Origin: Lachnospiraceae bacterium
GTDB lineage: Bacteria; Bacillota; Clostridia; Lachnospirales; Lachnospiraceae
NCBI GenBank assembly: GCA_014804355.1
Contig: JAAUZY010000054.1
Location: 1 to 60,958, forward strand
Direction: 5' to 3'
Length of the DNA: 60,958 nt
Shown here: piece by piece, positions 8,946 to 17,262 of the stretch
Layout of the letters: each line of letters starts with the position of its first letter
How positions within the stretch are numbered: the stretch's first letter is position 1
Notes under the pieces: model-generated
Database searches by the model: none
Told to the model about the DNA's origin: nothing
What the model saw: the letters and a program-made list of their open reading frames with translations, nothing else
Position numbers and translations under genes: made by a program

Positions 8946-9917
8946 TTATGAATTCTCTCCAAGCTTCTCCCCGACCTTCACCGGGTATCCCAGAAGAAAA
9001 TCCTTCACTTCCATGCGTTTCTTACCCTCCGGCTGCACGGCGCTGATCTTAAGTATGCCGTCACCGGTCTGCACATAGAATGCATCTTTTGTCACGGCCG
9101 TCACAGTTCCCGGCTCCACAGATTCAGAAAGCACCTCCGTGCCCATCTGCTGCAGCTGTTCATCCGTCACGACCTCTTCCTTCCATATTTTAAGAATCCT
9201 GCTCCGATAAACTGTGGAAGCGCCGGGCCATGAGATCAGCCCGCGGATCAGGCAGTCCAGCTTCACAGCACTCTGCTGCCAGTCGATCCTGCTCATGGAT
9301 TTATCTAACATCTTGGCATAACAGGAATCCGCATCGTTTTGTTTCTCCGGTACCACCTCGCCCCGCTCGATCTTCGGCAAGGCTTCCACGATCAGACGCG
9401 CACCCGCCTGCGCCAGCTTGTCATGAAGGCTGTCGCCGGTTTCCTGCGGATCAATGGCAACCTCTGCTTTCAACAGCATATCGCCGGTGTCGATTCCCTT
9501 ATCCATCTGCATGATGGTGACACCAGTAGTCTTCTCCCCGTTAATGATGGCCCATTGGATGGGTCCTGCCCCTCTGTATTTGGGCAGCAGGGACGCATGT
9601 ACACACACACAGCCAAATTTCGGTATCGCCAGAATCTCTTCCGACACGATCTGCCCGAATGCTGCCACCACAAAGATATCCGCCCCGTAACTTCTGAGCG
9701 TCTCCACCGCCGCCGCTTCCTTGATTTTGACCGGCTGGAACACCGGAATATCATGCGCCGCCGCACACACCTTAACCGGTGTCATCTGCATTTCCTTGCC
9801 TCTGCCTTTCGGTTTATCCGGCTGTGTCACCACCGCCGCAACCTGATGTCCCGCCGCGATAATCGCCTCCAGTACGTCTACCGCGAAGTCAGGGGTTCCC
9901 ATAAATACAATCTTCAT
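8946..9917 (-). CDS. fmt: Methionyl-tRNA formyltransferase
   Basis: Formylates initiator Met-tRNA; 323 residues, normal length. The formyltransferase domain starts MKIVFMGTPDFAV and contains SLLPKYRGAGPIQWAI with the family's catalytic region. The C-terminal tRNA-binding fold starts near residue 205. It pairs functionally with def next door. The start codon overlaps the stop of a 4-codon frame (ATGGTATTAGTATGA) as ATGA, downstream of AAAGG. Confidence 0.97.
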   Translation of the reverse strand: MKIVFMGTPDFAVDVLEAIIAAGHQVAAVVTQPDKPKGRGKEMQMTPVKVCAAAHDIPVFQPVKIKEAAAVETLRSYGADIFVVAAFGQIVSEEILAIPKFGCVCVHASLLPKYRGAGPIQWAIINGEKTTGVTIMQMDKGIDTGDMLLKAEVAIDPQETGDSLHDKLAQAGARLIVEALPKIERGEVVPEKQNDADSCYAKMLDKSMSRIDWQQSAVKLDCLIRGLISWPGASTVYRSRILKIWKEEVVTDEQLQQMGTEVLSESVEPGTVTAVTKDAFYVQTGDGILKISAVQPEGKKRMEVKDFLLGYPVKVGEKLGENS

Positions 9918-9988
9918 ACTAATACCATGCCTTTCTCACACTAACCTCCATGATTCTGCGGAGCGGAATCTCAAAACTTGGGAAGAAT

Positions 9989-10051
9989 GCTGCTTGCAGC
10001 AAGTCCGCACTGCGGACGGTTCTTCTGCGTGAATGGTTCTTTCATTCACGC
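9989..10051 (-). repeat. Three tandem hairpins after def
   Basis: In transcript order they are GCGTGAATG/CATTCACGC (10027-10051, beginning at the def stop codon), GTCCG/CGGAC (10003-10017) and GCTGC/GCAGC (9989-10000). None has a U-run. They look like a processing or mRNA-stabilising site between def and fmt. Confidence 0.55.
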
Positions 10052-10530
10052 TACTCTTCTTCCGCCAGATCCGCCGTATTCACAAGTGGTCCGTCCACCT
10101 TCTCCACATACAGGTGTCCTTCCAGATGATCCAGCTCATGACAGATCGCTCTTGCAAGCAGCTCCGTCCCTTCCAGCTCAAAGGCATTCATGTTCTCATC
10201 ATAAGCCATGACCTTGGCATAATTCGGTCTGGTCACCTTGCCGCTCTTGCCGGGAACGCTCAGGCACCCTTCATAGCCCTCCTGTTCACCGCTGGTCTCC
10301 AAAAGCTTCGGATTGATGAGCAGGATCGGATCTTCTCCCGTGACATCAATCACCACGATCCTCTTCAAAATTCCTACCTGCGGCGCGGCAAGCCCTACGC
10401 CGTCCGCCTCGTACAGCGTCTCAAACATATCGTCTATCAGTTCCTGCACTCTGGGAGTGATCTCCGTCACTTCCTTACACTTCTTTGTTAAAACAGGATC
10501 TCCCATTTCTCTGATCTTTCTGATTGCCAT
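10051..10530 (-). CDS. def: Peptide deformylase
   Basis: Removes the N-formyl group from new proteins; 159 residues. All three family motifs are intact: GVGLAAPQVG (44-53), EGCLS (87-91, Cys metal ligand) and HELDH (131-135). The chosen ATG (MAIRKIREMG) has AGGAG upstream. An ATG 9 codons earlier overlaps the end of priA and has a poorer site. Confidence 0.97.
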   Translation of the reverse strand: MAIRKIREMGDPVLTKKCKEVTEITPRVQELIDDMFETLYEADGVGLAAPQVGILKRIVVIDVTGEDPILLINPKLLETSGEQEGYEGCLSVPGKSGKVTRPNYAKVMAYDENMNAFELEGTELLARAICHELDHLEGHLYVEKVDGPLVNTADLAEEE

Positions 10531-10553
10531 ACTTCTTCTCTCCTTCTTCCTTC

Positions 10554-12815
10554 TCAATATGTATTAATTGGATCGAAATCATACTGAACCGTCTGATTTT
10601 TCAATTCTTTTTCTTTACAAAAAAGCTCCAATATGTCTTTCATCTCCACCAGTATCTGATAGTCTGCATGCTTCACATAAAAGACATGTCTGTATAAGTC
10701 ATTGATCTTGCCGATGGCTGCCTCGGCAGGTCCGATCACCTGTATCCCGCGATATGCCCTGGCGTCCGTCTCCCGATCTCTTACACGTTCTGCATTGACT
10801 ACATTAGTCATTTCCTCGCACAGCTTCATTCCCTCTTCCGGCCCGGAAGATATAATCAACACCGCAAGCATGTGTGACACCGGCGGATAGCTCATGAGAT
10901 CCCGATAGGCGATTTCTTCCTCGTAGAATGCGACGTAATCCTGCTTCGCCGCATGTACGATGCTGTAATGCTCCGGCTGATAAGCCTGAATCACCACTTC
11001 GCCCTTCTTATCCCCTCTGCCGGCACGCCCTGCGGCCTGGGTCAACAGTTGGAAGGTTCTCTCTCCTGCGCGGTAATCGTTCCGGTTAAGGGACAGATCC
11101 GCCGCCAGAATCCCCACCAGTGTCACGTTCGGGAAGTCATGCCCCTTCACGATCATCTGGGTTCCCACAAGGATATCCGCCCGTTCGTCCGCAAATGCAG
11201 ACAGGATCTTCTCATAACTCTCCTTCTTCCGGGTCGTATCGGCATCCATGCGCAGCACCCGTGCCCCGGGGAATTCCCTGTGCAGCGCCTCCTCGATCTG
11301 CTCGGTGCCCGCCTTGAACCCCATCAGATATTTTGATCCGCATGACGGACACTTCGTCTGCTTCTTCTCCTCATACCCGCAATAATGACATATTAACATA
11401 CCGCCCCTGTGTTCGGAAAGAGAAACATCACAATGCGGACATTTCATCACATGCCCGCACGCCCTGCAGGAGATAAATCCCGCATACCCCCGTCTGTTCA
11501 GGAATAACATGGTCTGCTCTCCCGCCGCCAGTCTCTGCTCCATCAGTTCCCGCAGTTTCCGGCTGAATACGGAGCGGTTGCCCTGCCTTAATTCTTCCCG
11601 TAAATCCACCGTGTATACGTCAGGCAGTGTGCTGCTGCCATGTCTGCCTGTCATCTCGTACAGCTTGTAATCTCCCTTCTTCGCCCGGTAATATGCCTCC
11701 AGAGAAGGCGTCGCCGAGCCGAGTACCACGGCGGCATGCTGCATGGACGCAATGTGGATCGCAGTCTCTCTGGCATGATACTTCGGCATGGATTCACTCT
11801 TATAGCTGCTCTCATGCTCTTCATCCACAACGATCACGCCTAAATTGGGAAAAGGGGTAAAAAGTGCCGAGCGCGGCCCGATGATCACATCGATCTCTCC
11901 GTCCGCAGCCCGCCTGATCTGGTCATATTTCTCTCCCATGGAAAGCGTGGAATTCATCACCGACACACGATCCCCGAATCTCTTATAGAAACGCAACAGC
12001 GTCTGATAAGTAAGCGCGATCTCCGGTATGAGCACGATGGCCTGTTTCCCCATGGCGATCATCTGCTCTATGATTCCCAAATATACTTCCGTCTTCCCGC
12101 TTCCGGTAACCCCGTGAATCAGATAAGTGCCGGCACATCCTGCCCTATAGTCACGCAGGACATCCTCTATAATACCCTTCTGTACATCGCTCAGAGAAAC
12201 TCTTCGTTCCTCTTTGGCCTTCAGCTTGACGGGATTGCGGTACAGACTCTCCGTCTCGATCTGCAGACAGCCCTGTTTCTGCAAAGCCTGCAATGTGGCG
12301 GAGGACACGTTTAATTTCTGCCGGATCAACTCATAGGGCAGTACCTCCTCTTCCGTCAGTGCTCGAAGCACCCTGGCTTTCGCAGGCTGATGCTTCGCCT
12401 CGCAGCTTTCGGCAAGTTCACGCAGTTCTTCCGCCGGAAGGCATCTGGTGACTTTTTTCTTCTCAAGCTGCTTTAACTTCTGTTTCACGGGAAGGACGGT
12501 CTTGAGCGCGGCAATCATCGTGGACCCGTACTGCCTTTTCATCCAATAAGCGGTACGGATCTGAATGCTCTGCGCGTTGATGCCACGGTCATCCACGGAA
12601 GTGATGCTCTTTAACTTCTCCTCCGGGTAATCCGTCCGGTCGGACAGATCCACAACATATCCGATCTGATCCCGATTTCCTCTGCCGAAGGGTACATGTA
12701 CCCGTACCCCCGCATATACGGCTTCGGACAGTTCCTGCGGAATCTTATACTGAAAAGGTCTGTCTACTTTCTCATGAGAGATGTCAATGATCACATCCGC
12801 ATACTTTGCCGCCAT
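10554..12815 (-). CDS. priA: Primosomal replication restart helicase PriA
   Basis: Superfamily 2 DNA helicase of 753 residues that reloads the replisome at stalled forks. It has an N-terminal 3'-DNA-binding domain, Walker A (GVTGSGKTEVYL), DEEH (VVDEEHESSYKS) and the zinc-binding insert whose cysteine pairs run from CRACGHVMKCPHC to TKCPSCGS. Motif VI is GRAGRG. The start has GGAGAC upstream. It is 23 nt ahead of def. Confidence 0.97.
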   Translation of the reverse strand: MAAKYADVIIDISHEKVDRPFQYKIPQELSEAVYAGVRVHVPFGRGNRDQIGYVVDLSDRTDYPEEKLKSITSVDDRGINAQSIQIRTAYWMKRQYGSTMIAALKTVLPVKQKLKQLEKKKVTRCLPAEELRELAESCEAKHQPAKARVLRALTEEEVLPYELIRQKLNVSSATLQALQKQGCLQIETESLYRNPVKLKAKEERRVSLSDVQKGIIEDVLRDYRAGCAGTYLIHGVTGSGKTEVYLGIIEQMIAMGKQAIVLIPEIALTYQTLLRFYKRFGDRVSVMNSTLSMGEKYDQIRRAADGEIDVIIGPRSALFTPFPNLGVIVVDEEHESSYKSESMPKYHARETAIHIASMQHAAVVLGSATPSLEAYYRAKKGDYKLYEMTGRHGSSTLPDVYTVDLREELRQGNRSVFSRKLRELMEQRLAAGEQTMLFLNRRGYAGFISCRACGHVMKCPHCDVSLSEHRGGMLICHYCGYEEKKQTKCPSCGSKYLMGFKAGTEQIEEALHREFPGARVLRMDADTTRKKESYEKILSAFADERADILVGTQMIVKGHDFPNVTLVGILAADLSLNRNDYRAGERTFQLLTQAAGRAGRGDKKGEVVIQAYQPEHYSIVHAAKQDYVAFYEEEIAYRDLMSYPPVSHMLAVLIISSGPEEGMKLCEEMTNVVNAERVRDRETDARAYRGIQVIGPAEAAIGKINDLYRHVFYVKHADYQILVEMKDILELFCKEKELKNQTVQYDFDPINTY

Positions 12816-12947
12816 GCCGTCTCCTTCTTTTCCTTTTATCTTATGCGCTGCTCTTTATTATCACTTATGCTGCTTGCTATATTTTACTGTTTCTTTGCTG
12901 CATTTTGCCGTTTCTTACTATTTCTTACCGTTTTGTATACTCTATTT

Positions 12948-14414
12948 CTACCTGCCCTCCAGAATCTCCTGAATCAGCACGCGCTCATCCATGGGGTACT
13001 TAACGCCGTTGATCTCCTGATAATCCTCGTGACCTTTACCGGCCAGCACGATGATATCTCCCGGCTCCCCGTGAGCGATAGCGTAAGCAATGGCTTCTTT
13101 CCTGTCACATATCTCGACATAGCTGCCGTCTGTCCTGCCGATCCCGGTCTTGATATCATCAATGATTGCCTGGGGCTCTTCCGTCCGCGGATTGTCAGAA
13201 GTGATAATCGTCAGATCAGCCATCCGTCCGCTGACCTCTCCCATCTCATATCTTCTGGATTTGGCACGGTTGCCGCCACAGCCGAAGAGGCAGACCAGCC
13301 TGTGGGGATTATACTCCCGCAGCGTACCAAGGAGACTCTTAAGCGCCATGGCATTGTGCGCATAGTCGATCATCAGTGTAAATTCATCCGACACCTTCAC
13401 CGGCTCAATCCTGCCCTTCACTTTCGCCGCCAGAAGCGCCGCCTTGACGTCTTCCTCCCGCACGCCGAAATGACGGCAGATGGCGATCGCCGTGAGCGCG
13501 TTGTACACACTGAACTTACCGGGTGTGGCGATCTGCACCGGCAGATTCATAAGCCCTGTCACCCTAAAGCCCATGCCCAGATTCCCCGCTTCCCGCAGGA
13601 AGGTGATATTCTCGGCCCGCAGATCCGCCTCCGTATCGATTCCGTACGTCTCCAATTCGCAGGTGTGTCCTGCGGTAACCGCTTCCCAATGTTCATCGTC
13701 ATGATTAACGATTCCCACCCGGCACTGTTTGAACAACAGGCTCTTACAGTGCAGATAATCGTCGAAATCCTTATGCTCTCCCTTGCCGATATGGTCCGGC
13801 TCCAGATTGGTAAAGATTCCGAAATCAAAAATAAATCCCTGTGTCCTGTGAAGCATCAATCCCTGAGACGATACCTCCATCACCACCGTATCACATCCGG
13901 CATCCGCCATCTGCCTGAAATATTTCTGAATCAGATAAGATTCAGGGGTGGTGTGATCCGCATGGATATGGGTATCTCCTATTATAATCTCTATCGTGCC
14001 GATCAGCCCGACCTTCCTTCCGGCATGCTCCAGAATGGATTTCACCAGATAGGTCGTGGTAGTCTTGCCCTTCGTGCCGGTAATGCCGATGATCTTCATC
14101 TCCTGCGCCGGATTCCCGAAAAAAGCCGCCGAAGCAAACGCCATGGCATAGTGGGTATCCCGCACCCGGATCACCGTCACATCCGCCTCTTCCGGCAGTT
14201 CTACCTCTTTTTCCACCATCAGCACACCCGCTCCCGCCTGTACCGCAGCGGCGGCATACCCATGCCCGTCCTGAATGGCTCCCGTAATACAGATGAACAT
14301 ACTGCCAGGCGTCATCTTGCGGGAATCATATACGATATCCGCTACTTCCCGGTCCAATGTTCCCCTGATACATTCGTACTCGATCTTTGACAACAAATCT
14401 TTTAATACAGCCAT
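12948..14414 (-). CDS. murE: UDP-MurNAc-tripeptide synthetase MurE (meso-DAP type)
   Basis: Adds the third amino acid to the peptidoglycan stem peptide; 488 residues. The ATP loop is GTKGKTTTTYLV, and the ligase C-terminal domain contains SDNPRTEEP. The DNPR motif marks enzymes that use meso-diaminopimelate. The ATG at 14414 follows GGGGG at 6 nt; a longer frame beginning 26 codons upstream would start inside the promoter. It is the first gene of the run down to rsgA. The 132-nt gap to priA is T-rich on the plus strand with no feature I can name. Confidence 0.96.
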   Translation of the reverse strand: MAVLKDLLSKIEYECIRGTLDREVADIVYDSRKMTPGSMFICITGAIQDGHGYAAAAVQAGAGVLMVEKEVELPEEADVTVIRVRDTHYAMAFASAAFFGNPAQEMKIIGITGTKGKTTTTYLVKSILEHAGRKVGLIGTIEIIIGDTHIHADHTTPESYLIQKYFRQMADAGCDTVVMEVSSQGLMLHRTQGFIFDFGIFTNLEPDHIGKGEHKDFDDYLHCKSLLFKQCRVGIVNHDDEHWEAVTAGHTCELETYGIDTEADLRAENITFLREAGNLGMGFRVTGLMNLPVQIATPGKFSVYNALTAIAICRHFGVREEDVKAALLAAKVKGRIEPVKVSDEFTLMIDYAHNAMALKSLLGTLREYNPHRLVCLFGCGGNRAKSRRYEMGEVSGRMADLTIITSDNPRTEEPQAIIDDIKTGIGRTDGSYVEICDRKEAIAYAIAHGEPGDIIVLAGKGHEDYQEINGVKYPMDERVLIQEILEGR

Positions 14415-14445
14415 CTGATACCCCCTGTTTTTTCTCACTCTAAAT

Positions 14446-14474
14446 ACAATAGCACGAAAACGGGTCTTTTTCAA
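14446..14474 (-). promoter_or_regulatory. Sigma-A promoter of murE
   Basis: TTGAAA (14469-14474) and TATTGT (14446-14451) are separated by 17 nt, with a TGC extension before the -10. The predicted leader is about 25 nt. It fixes the upstream limit of the murE transcript, so the palindromic elements further right are not part of it. Confidence 0.75.
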
Positions 14475-14542
14475 CTTATGCGGTGTGCTCATTATGTTGC
14501 AATCTTGTAATTATTGTTTTTCATAGATTATCTAAGACGGAC

Positions 14543-14678
14543 GCGCAGAGGGAAGTTAATATCTACGGAGTCGCGCTTCCGCTCCGTAAAAAGCGTAACG
14601 GGCACTAAGTTCGAAAAAACCTCACTAAGTGCCGACGCTTTTTAAGGGACTCCTTAAGATATTAACTTCCCTCTACGC
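14543..14678. repeat. Nested palindromic element, single copy
   Basis: Outer arms of 22 nt (14543-14564 and 14657-14678) match with one mismatch. Inside, AAAAAGCGT pairs with ACGCTTTTT and GGCACT with AGTGCC around a short loop, and ACGGAG/CTCCGT forms a side hairpin. No coding frame or transposase is associated. It lies between the murE promoter and the larger element at 14753. It may be a small mobile palindrome or a structured RNA. Confidence 0.6.
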
Positions 14679-14752
14679 TGGGTGTCGGATCAGCCTAGAC
14701 AGTTATTTCCCCAAATTCGGGGGTCACAAGGATACATGAATAAACTTGAATA

Positions 14753-15011
14753 GGCAGATTGCACAAAAGGTTCTCGAAGCTGTCCTGCGTAGGAGATTGA
14801 GATTTTCTTAGTATTCCGTATACAAAATAGCAATTTCATGGGACGTGCTTATTATCCTAAAGGATAATAAGCTGATGTCCCGAAAAGCCCGACATGAGCC
14901 CGGATGGCGAATAGAGGGCGGTTGCGTCCGGCATCACAGCTTACGCCGGAATACTTAGAAAATCCATTCGACGTAGCCCAACAGCTTCGGGAACCTTTTG
15001 TGCAATCTGCC
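14753..15011 (-). ncRNA. Candidate structured RNA / palindromic element, copy 1
   Basis: A 259-bp element bounded by GGCAGATTGCACAAAA and its exact complement. Arms of about 65 nt pair along most of their length. A core beginning CGAAAAGCCCGAC and containing TGAGCCCGGATGGCGAAT is almost identical to copy 2 at 53066-53296. The GGGAC/GTCCC stem (14840-14881) carries an extra 11-bp hairpin (14847-14872) absent from copy 2. Between copies, both arms change together (GG to TA; G to A before TATTCCG), keeping the pairing. On the minus strand TTTGCTATAGT ends 11 nt before the boundary and could be an extended -10. It lies outside both neighbouring transcripts. I cannot match it to a named RNA family; a MITE is the alternative. 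Confidence 0.55.
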
Positions 15012-15206
15012 CTCTCAACCCAGACTATAGCAAATATTCAAAAAACACCCAGACCTCAGCCCCAATTTTTAGAAGTTTTTTAACCTTTCTTAAGGCAATT
15101 TTATTTTTTTATAACAAACTAAACACATTTTAGACACATTTACATTCTATGATAAGAACCAAGATAGTTGAAGAACTCACTATCTCCCCCCTCATAAGAA
15201 AATACG

Positions 15207-15235
15207 AAAAAGTCTGGGAACTCCCAGACTTTTTT
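15207..15235 (-). terminator. Rho-independent terminator after recJ
   Basis: GTCTGGG pairs with CCCAGAC around a 4-nt loop, extended by A-T pairs, and ends in six T on the minus strand. It lies about 70 nt after the recJ stop. The flanking A and T tracts would also let it work on the plus strand. Confidence 0.9.
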
Positions 15236-15307
15236 GTATGTCAATTCTTTTCGATATGTCCTTATCCGCCGGCTTCTGCGCCATCCTCGCCATATTTATC
15301 ATGTTTA

Positions 15308-17086
15308 TCACTGTACGCAGCAATAATCCTGCATGATCATCTGCAGCCGTTCCCTGCCCTGGTACACGTCCAGATCGGGATAATAAATCACATGGATGCG
15401 GATCTCGCCTCCGCGGCCCTGATACAGCCTGTCGTATGCCTCCTGACCGAACTGCTCCGTCAGAAAAGCGTGCCATGCATCCATATTGCCGAAATACATC
15501 ATCTCATACTGCCTTCCGGTCTCATCCTCCACCGTATACCGCCCTACATTGCTGTTTTTGCCGAGTATCCTTCCCCTGAGCAGGCGCAGATTCCTCTGTG
15601 CGAAAACAGGCTTGGGATTGCCGTTGCCGAAAGGTTCTAAAACCGAAAGCTGTTTCACGAACTTAGCCGTCACATAAGACATCGGCATCGGTACATCGAT
15701 ATGTATCTTCTCCTCCAAATCCTCATCTGTCAGCCCGCAGTGCTCATTGAGATATGTGCGAAACTTCTCCACATTCTCCTCCGGCATGGAAACCCCCGCC
15801 GCCATCTTATGTCCGCCATACTTCGTGTACAGTTCCTTACACTCGCTCATCTTATCATACATATGATACGCCTCCACGGAACGTCCCGAGCCTTTCACGC
15901 CCTCCTCCGACCGTGTCAGCACAAAAACCGGCTTATAATACCGCTCCCTGAGCCGTCCGGCGATGATCCCCGCGAGGCTCTCATGGCAGTCGGGCAGATA
16001 GACGACCAGCACTCTGTCATCCTTAAGGGTACTGTCCTCGATGACTGCTATCGCCTGTTCCGTTCCCTGCAGCGTCATATTCTTCCTGTTATCATTTAGT
16101 TCTTTTAATTCTCCGGCTATGGTCACCGCTTCCGCTCTGTCAGCAGACTGAAACATCCGCAGCGCCCTGAATGCGGTATCCAGCCGTCCTGTTGCATTCA
16201 GGCACGGTCCCAGCACGAACCCGATGTGATATGCCGAAAGCGGCTTATCCTGCAGGCCGTTGACAGCTAAGAGCGCCTGCATGCCTATGTTGGCCGACTT
16301 ACTGATCTGCTGCAATCCGTATCTGACGATGATCCGATTCTCATCGATCAGTTCCATCACATCTCCCACCGTGGCAAAAGCGGCAAACGCCAACAGCTCC
16401 TGCATAAGAGTCGACGCCTCTGTCCTGTTCTGTCCGTCATGCAGCACCTGTATCAATTTATAGGCCACCACCGCCCCGCAGATACCGTCAAAGGGATAGC
16501 TGCAGTCCGCCTGCTTCGGATCGATCACCGCGTCCGCTGCCGGCGGACACTCCCGTCTGCTGCCGTCCTCCTGCACTTCATAAGGCACCTCATGATGGTC
16601 CGTCACCACCACTGTCATTCCAAGAGACTTTGCGAATGCAATCTGCTCCTTTGCCGCGATCCCGTTATCACACGTCAGGATCGTATCGATTCCGGCCTCA
16701 TGCGCTTCCTCGATCATATGGTTATTCATCCCGTATCCGTCATGAATGCGGTGAGGGATTACGGTATCCACATCTGCGCCCAGGCTATTCAGTCCGGCAT
16801 ACAGAATATAAGTGGAACAGACACCGTCAATGTCATAATCTCCGATAATCCGTATCCGCTGCTTTCTGTCAATCTTATCCCGCAGGATGTCCGCCGCCTT
16901 CTCCGCGTCCTTTAAAAGCGCCGGGTCATGCAGCTGATCGATCGTGCCGTGCAGGAATTCATCAATGTTCTCATCTCCCACGATCTCCCTGTTGCGAATG
17001 ATTCTGGCAATCACCGGGTCTATATGAAATTTTTCCCCTATCTGATCAAAATCTGCCTTTTTAGCAGTTACTACCCATTTCGCCAC
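15308..17086 (-). CDS. recJ: Single-stranded-DNA exonuclease RecJ
   Basis: 5'-3' ssDNA exonuclease of the DHH phosphoesterase superfamily, 592 residues, used in recombination and mismatch repair. Metal-binding motifs DYDIDG (83-88) and DHH (163-165) are intact, followed by the DHHA1 domain (AGRLRERYYKPVFVLTR and GSGRSVEAYHMY) and an OB-type C-terminal domain. It starts with GTG. The 176-nt gap from secDF holds only a weak G/C hairpin with TTT (near 17153-17183). Confidence 0.94.
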   Translation of the reverse strand: MAKWVVTAKKADFDQIGEKFHIDPVIARIIRNREIVGDENIDEFLHGTIDQLHDPALLKDAEKAADILRDKIDRKQRIRIIGDYDIDGVCSTYILYAGLNSLGADVDTVIPHRIHDGYGMNNHMIEEAHEAGIDTILTCDNGIAAKEQIAFAKSLGMTVVVTDHHEVPYEVQEDGSRRECPPAADAVIDPKQADCSYPFDGICGAVVAYKLIQVLHDGQNRTEASTLMQELLAFAAFATVGDVMELIDENRIIVRYGLQQISKSANIGMQALLAVNGLQDKPLSAYHIGFVLGPCLNATGRLDTAFRALRMFQSADRAEAVTIAGELKELNDNRKNMTLQGTEQAIAVIEDSTLKDDRVLVVYLPDCHESLAGIIAGRLRERYYKPVFVLTRSEEGVKGSGRSVEAYHMYDKMSECKELYTKYGGHKMAAGVSMPEENVEKFRTYLNEHCGLTDEDLEEKIHIDVPMPMSYVTAKFVKQLSVLEPFGNGNPKPVFAQRNLRLLRGRILGKNSNVGRYTVEDETGRQYEMMYFGNMDAWHAFLTEQFGQEAYDRLYQGRGGEIRIHVIYYPDLDVYQGRERLQMIMQDYCCVQ

Positions 17087-17262
17087 TTATACTTCCGCCT
17101 TTCTGTCACTCGCGTATATTTCTCACGTTGAACTGTCCGTCACGTTTATGAAAGGCGCCCTGCCCATCGCAGAACGCCTCTTATATTTTCTTTCCGTCAC
17201 CCGCAGTTCCTTGCGGACACATCTGCACTTCCTGAACCGATATCTATTTGATCTACTCCGAT

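Noticed and set aside
12696-14390. 564-codon open frame on the plus strand
   Set aside because: It is fully antisense to murE, which has clear motifs, promoter and ribosome binding site. The frame shows no domain pattern and has a His/Arg/Leu-rich composition typical of antisense reading.
14753-15011. Reading the structured element as a CRISPR array or a transposon with a gene
   Set aside because: There are no regularly spaced direct repeats and no open frame of useful size; the structure is a single long fold with inverted ends.
17153-17183. Terminator after secDF
   Set aside because: Only a 5-bp AGGCG/CGCCT stem with a 17-nt loop and TTT; too weak to list as a terminator.
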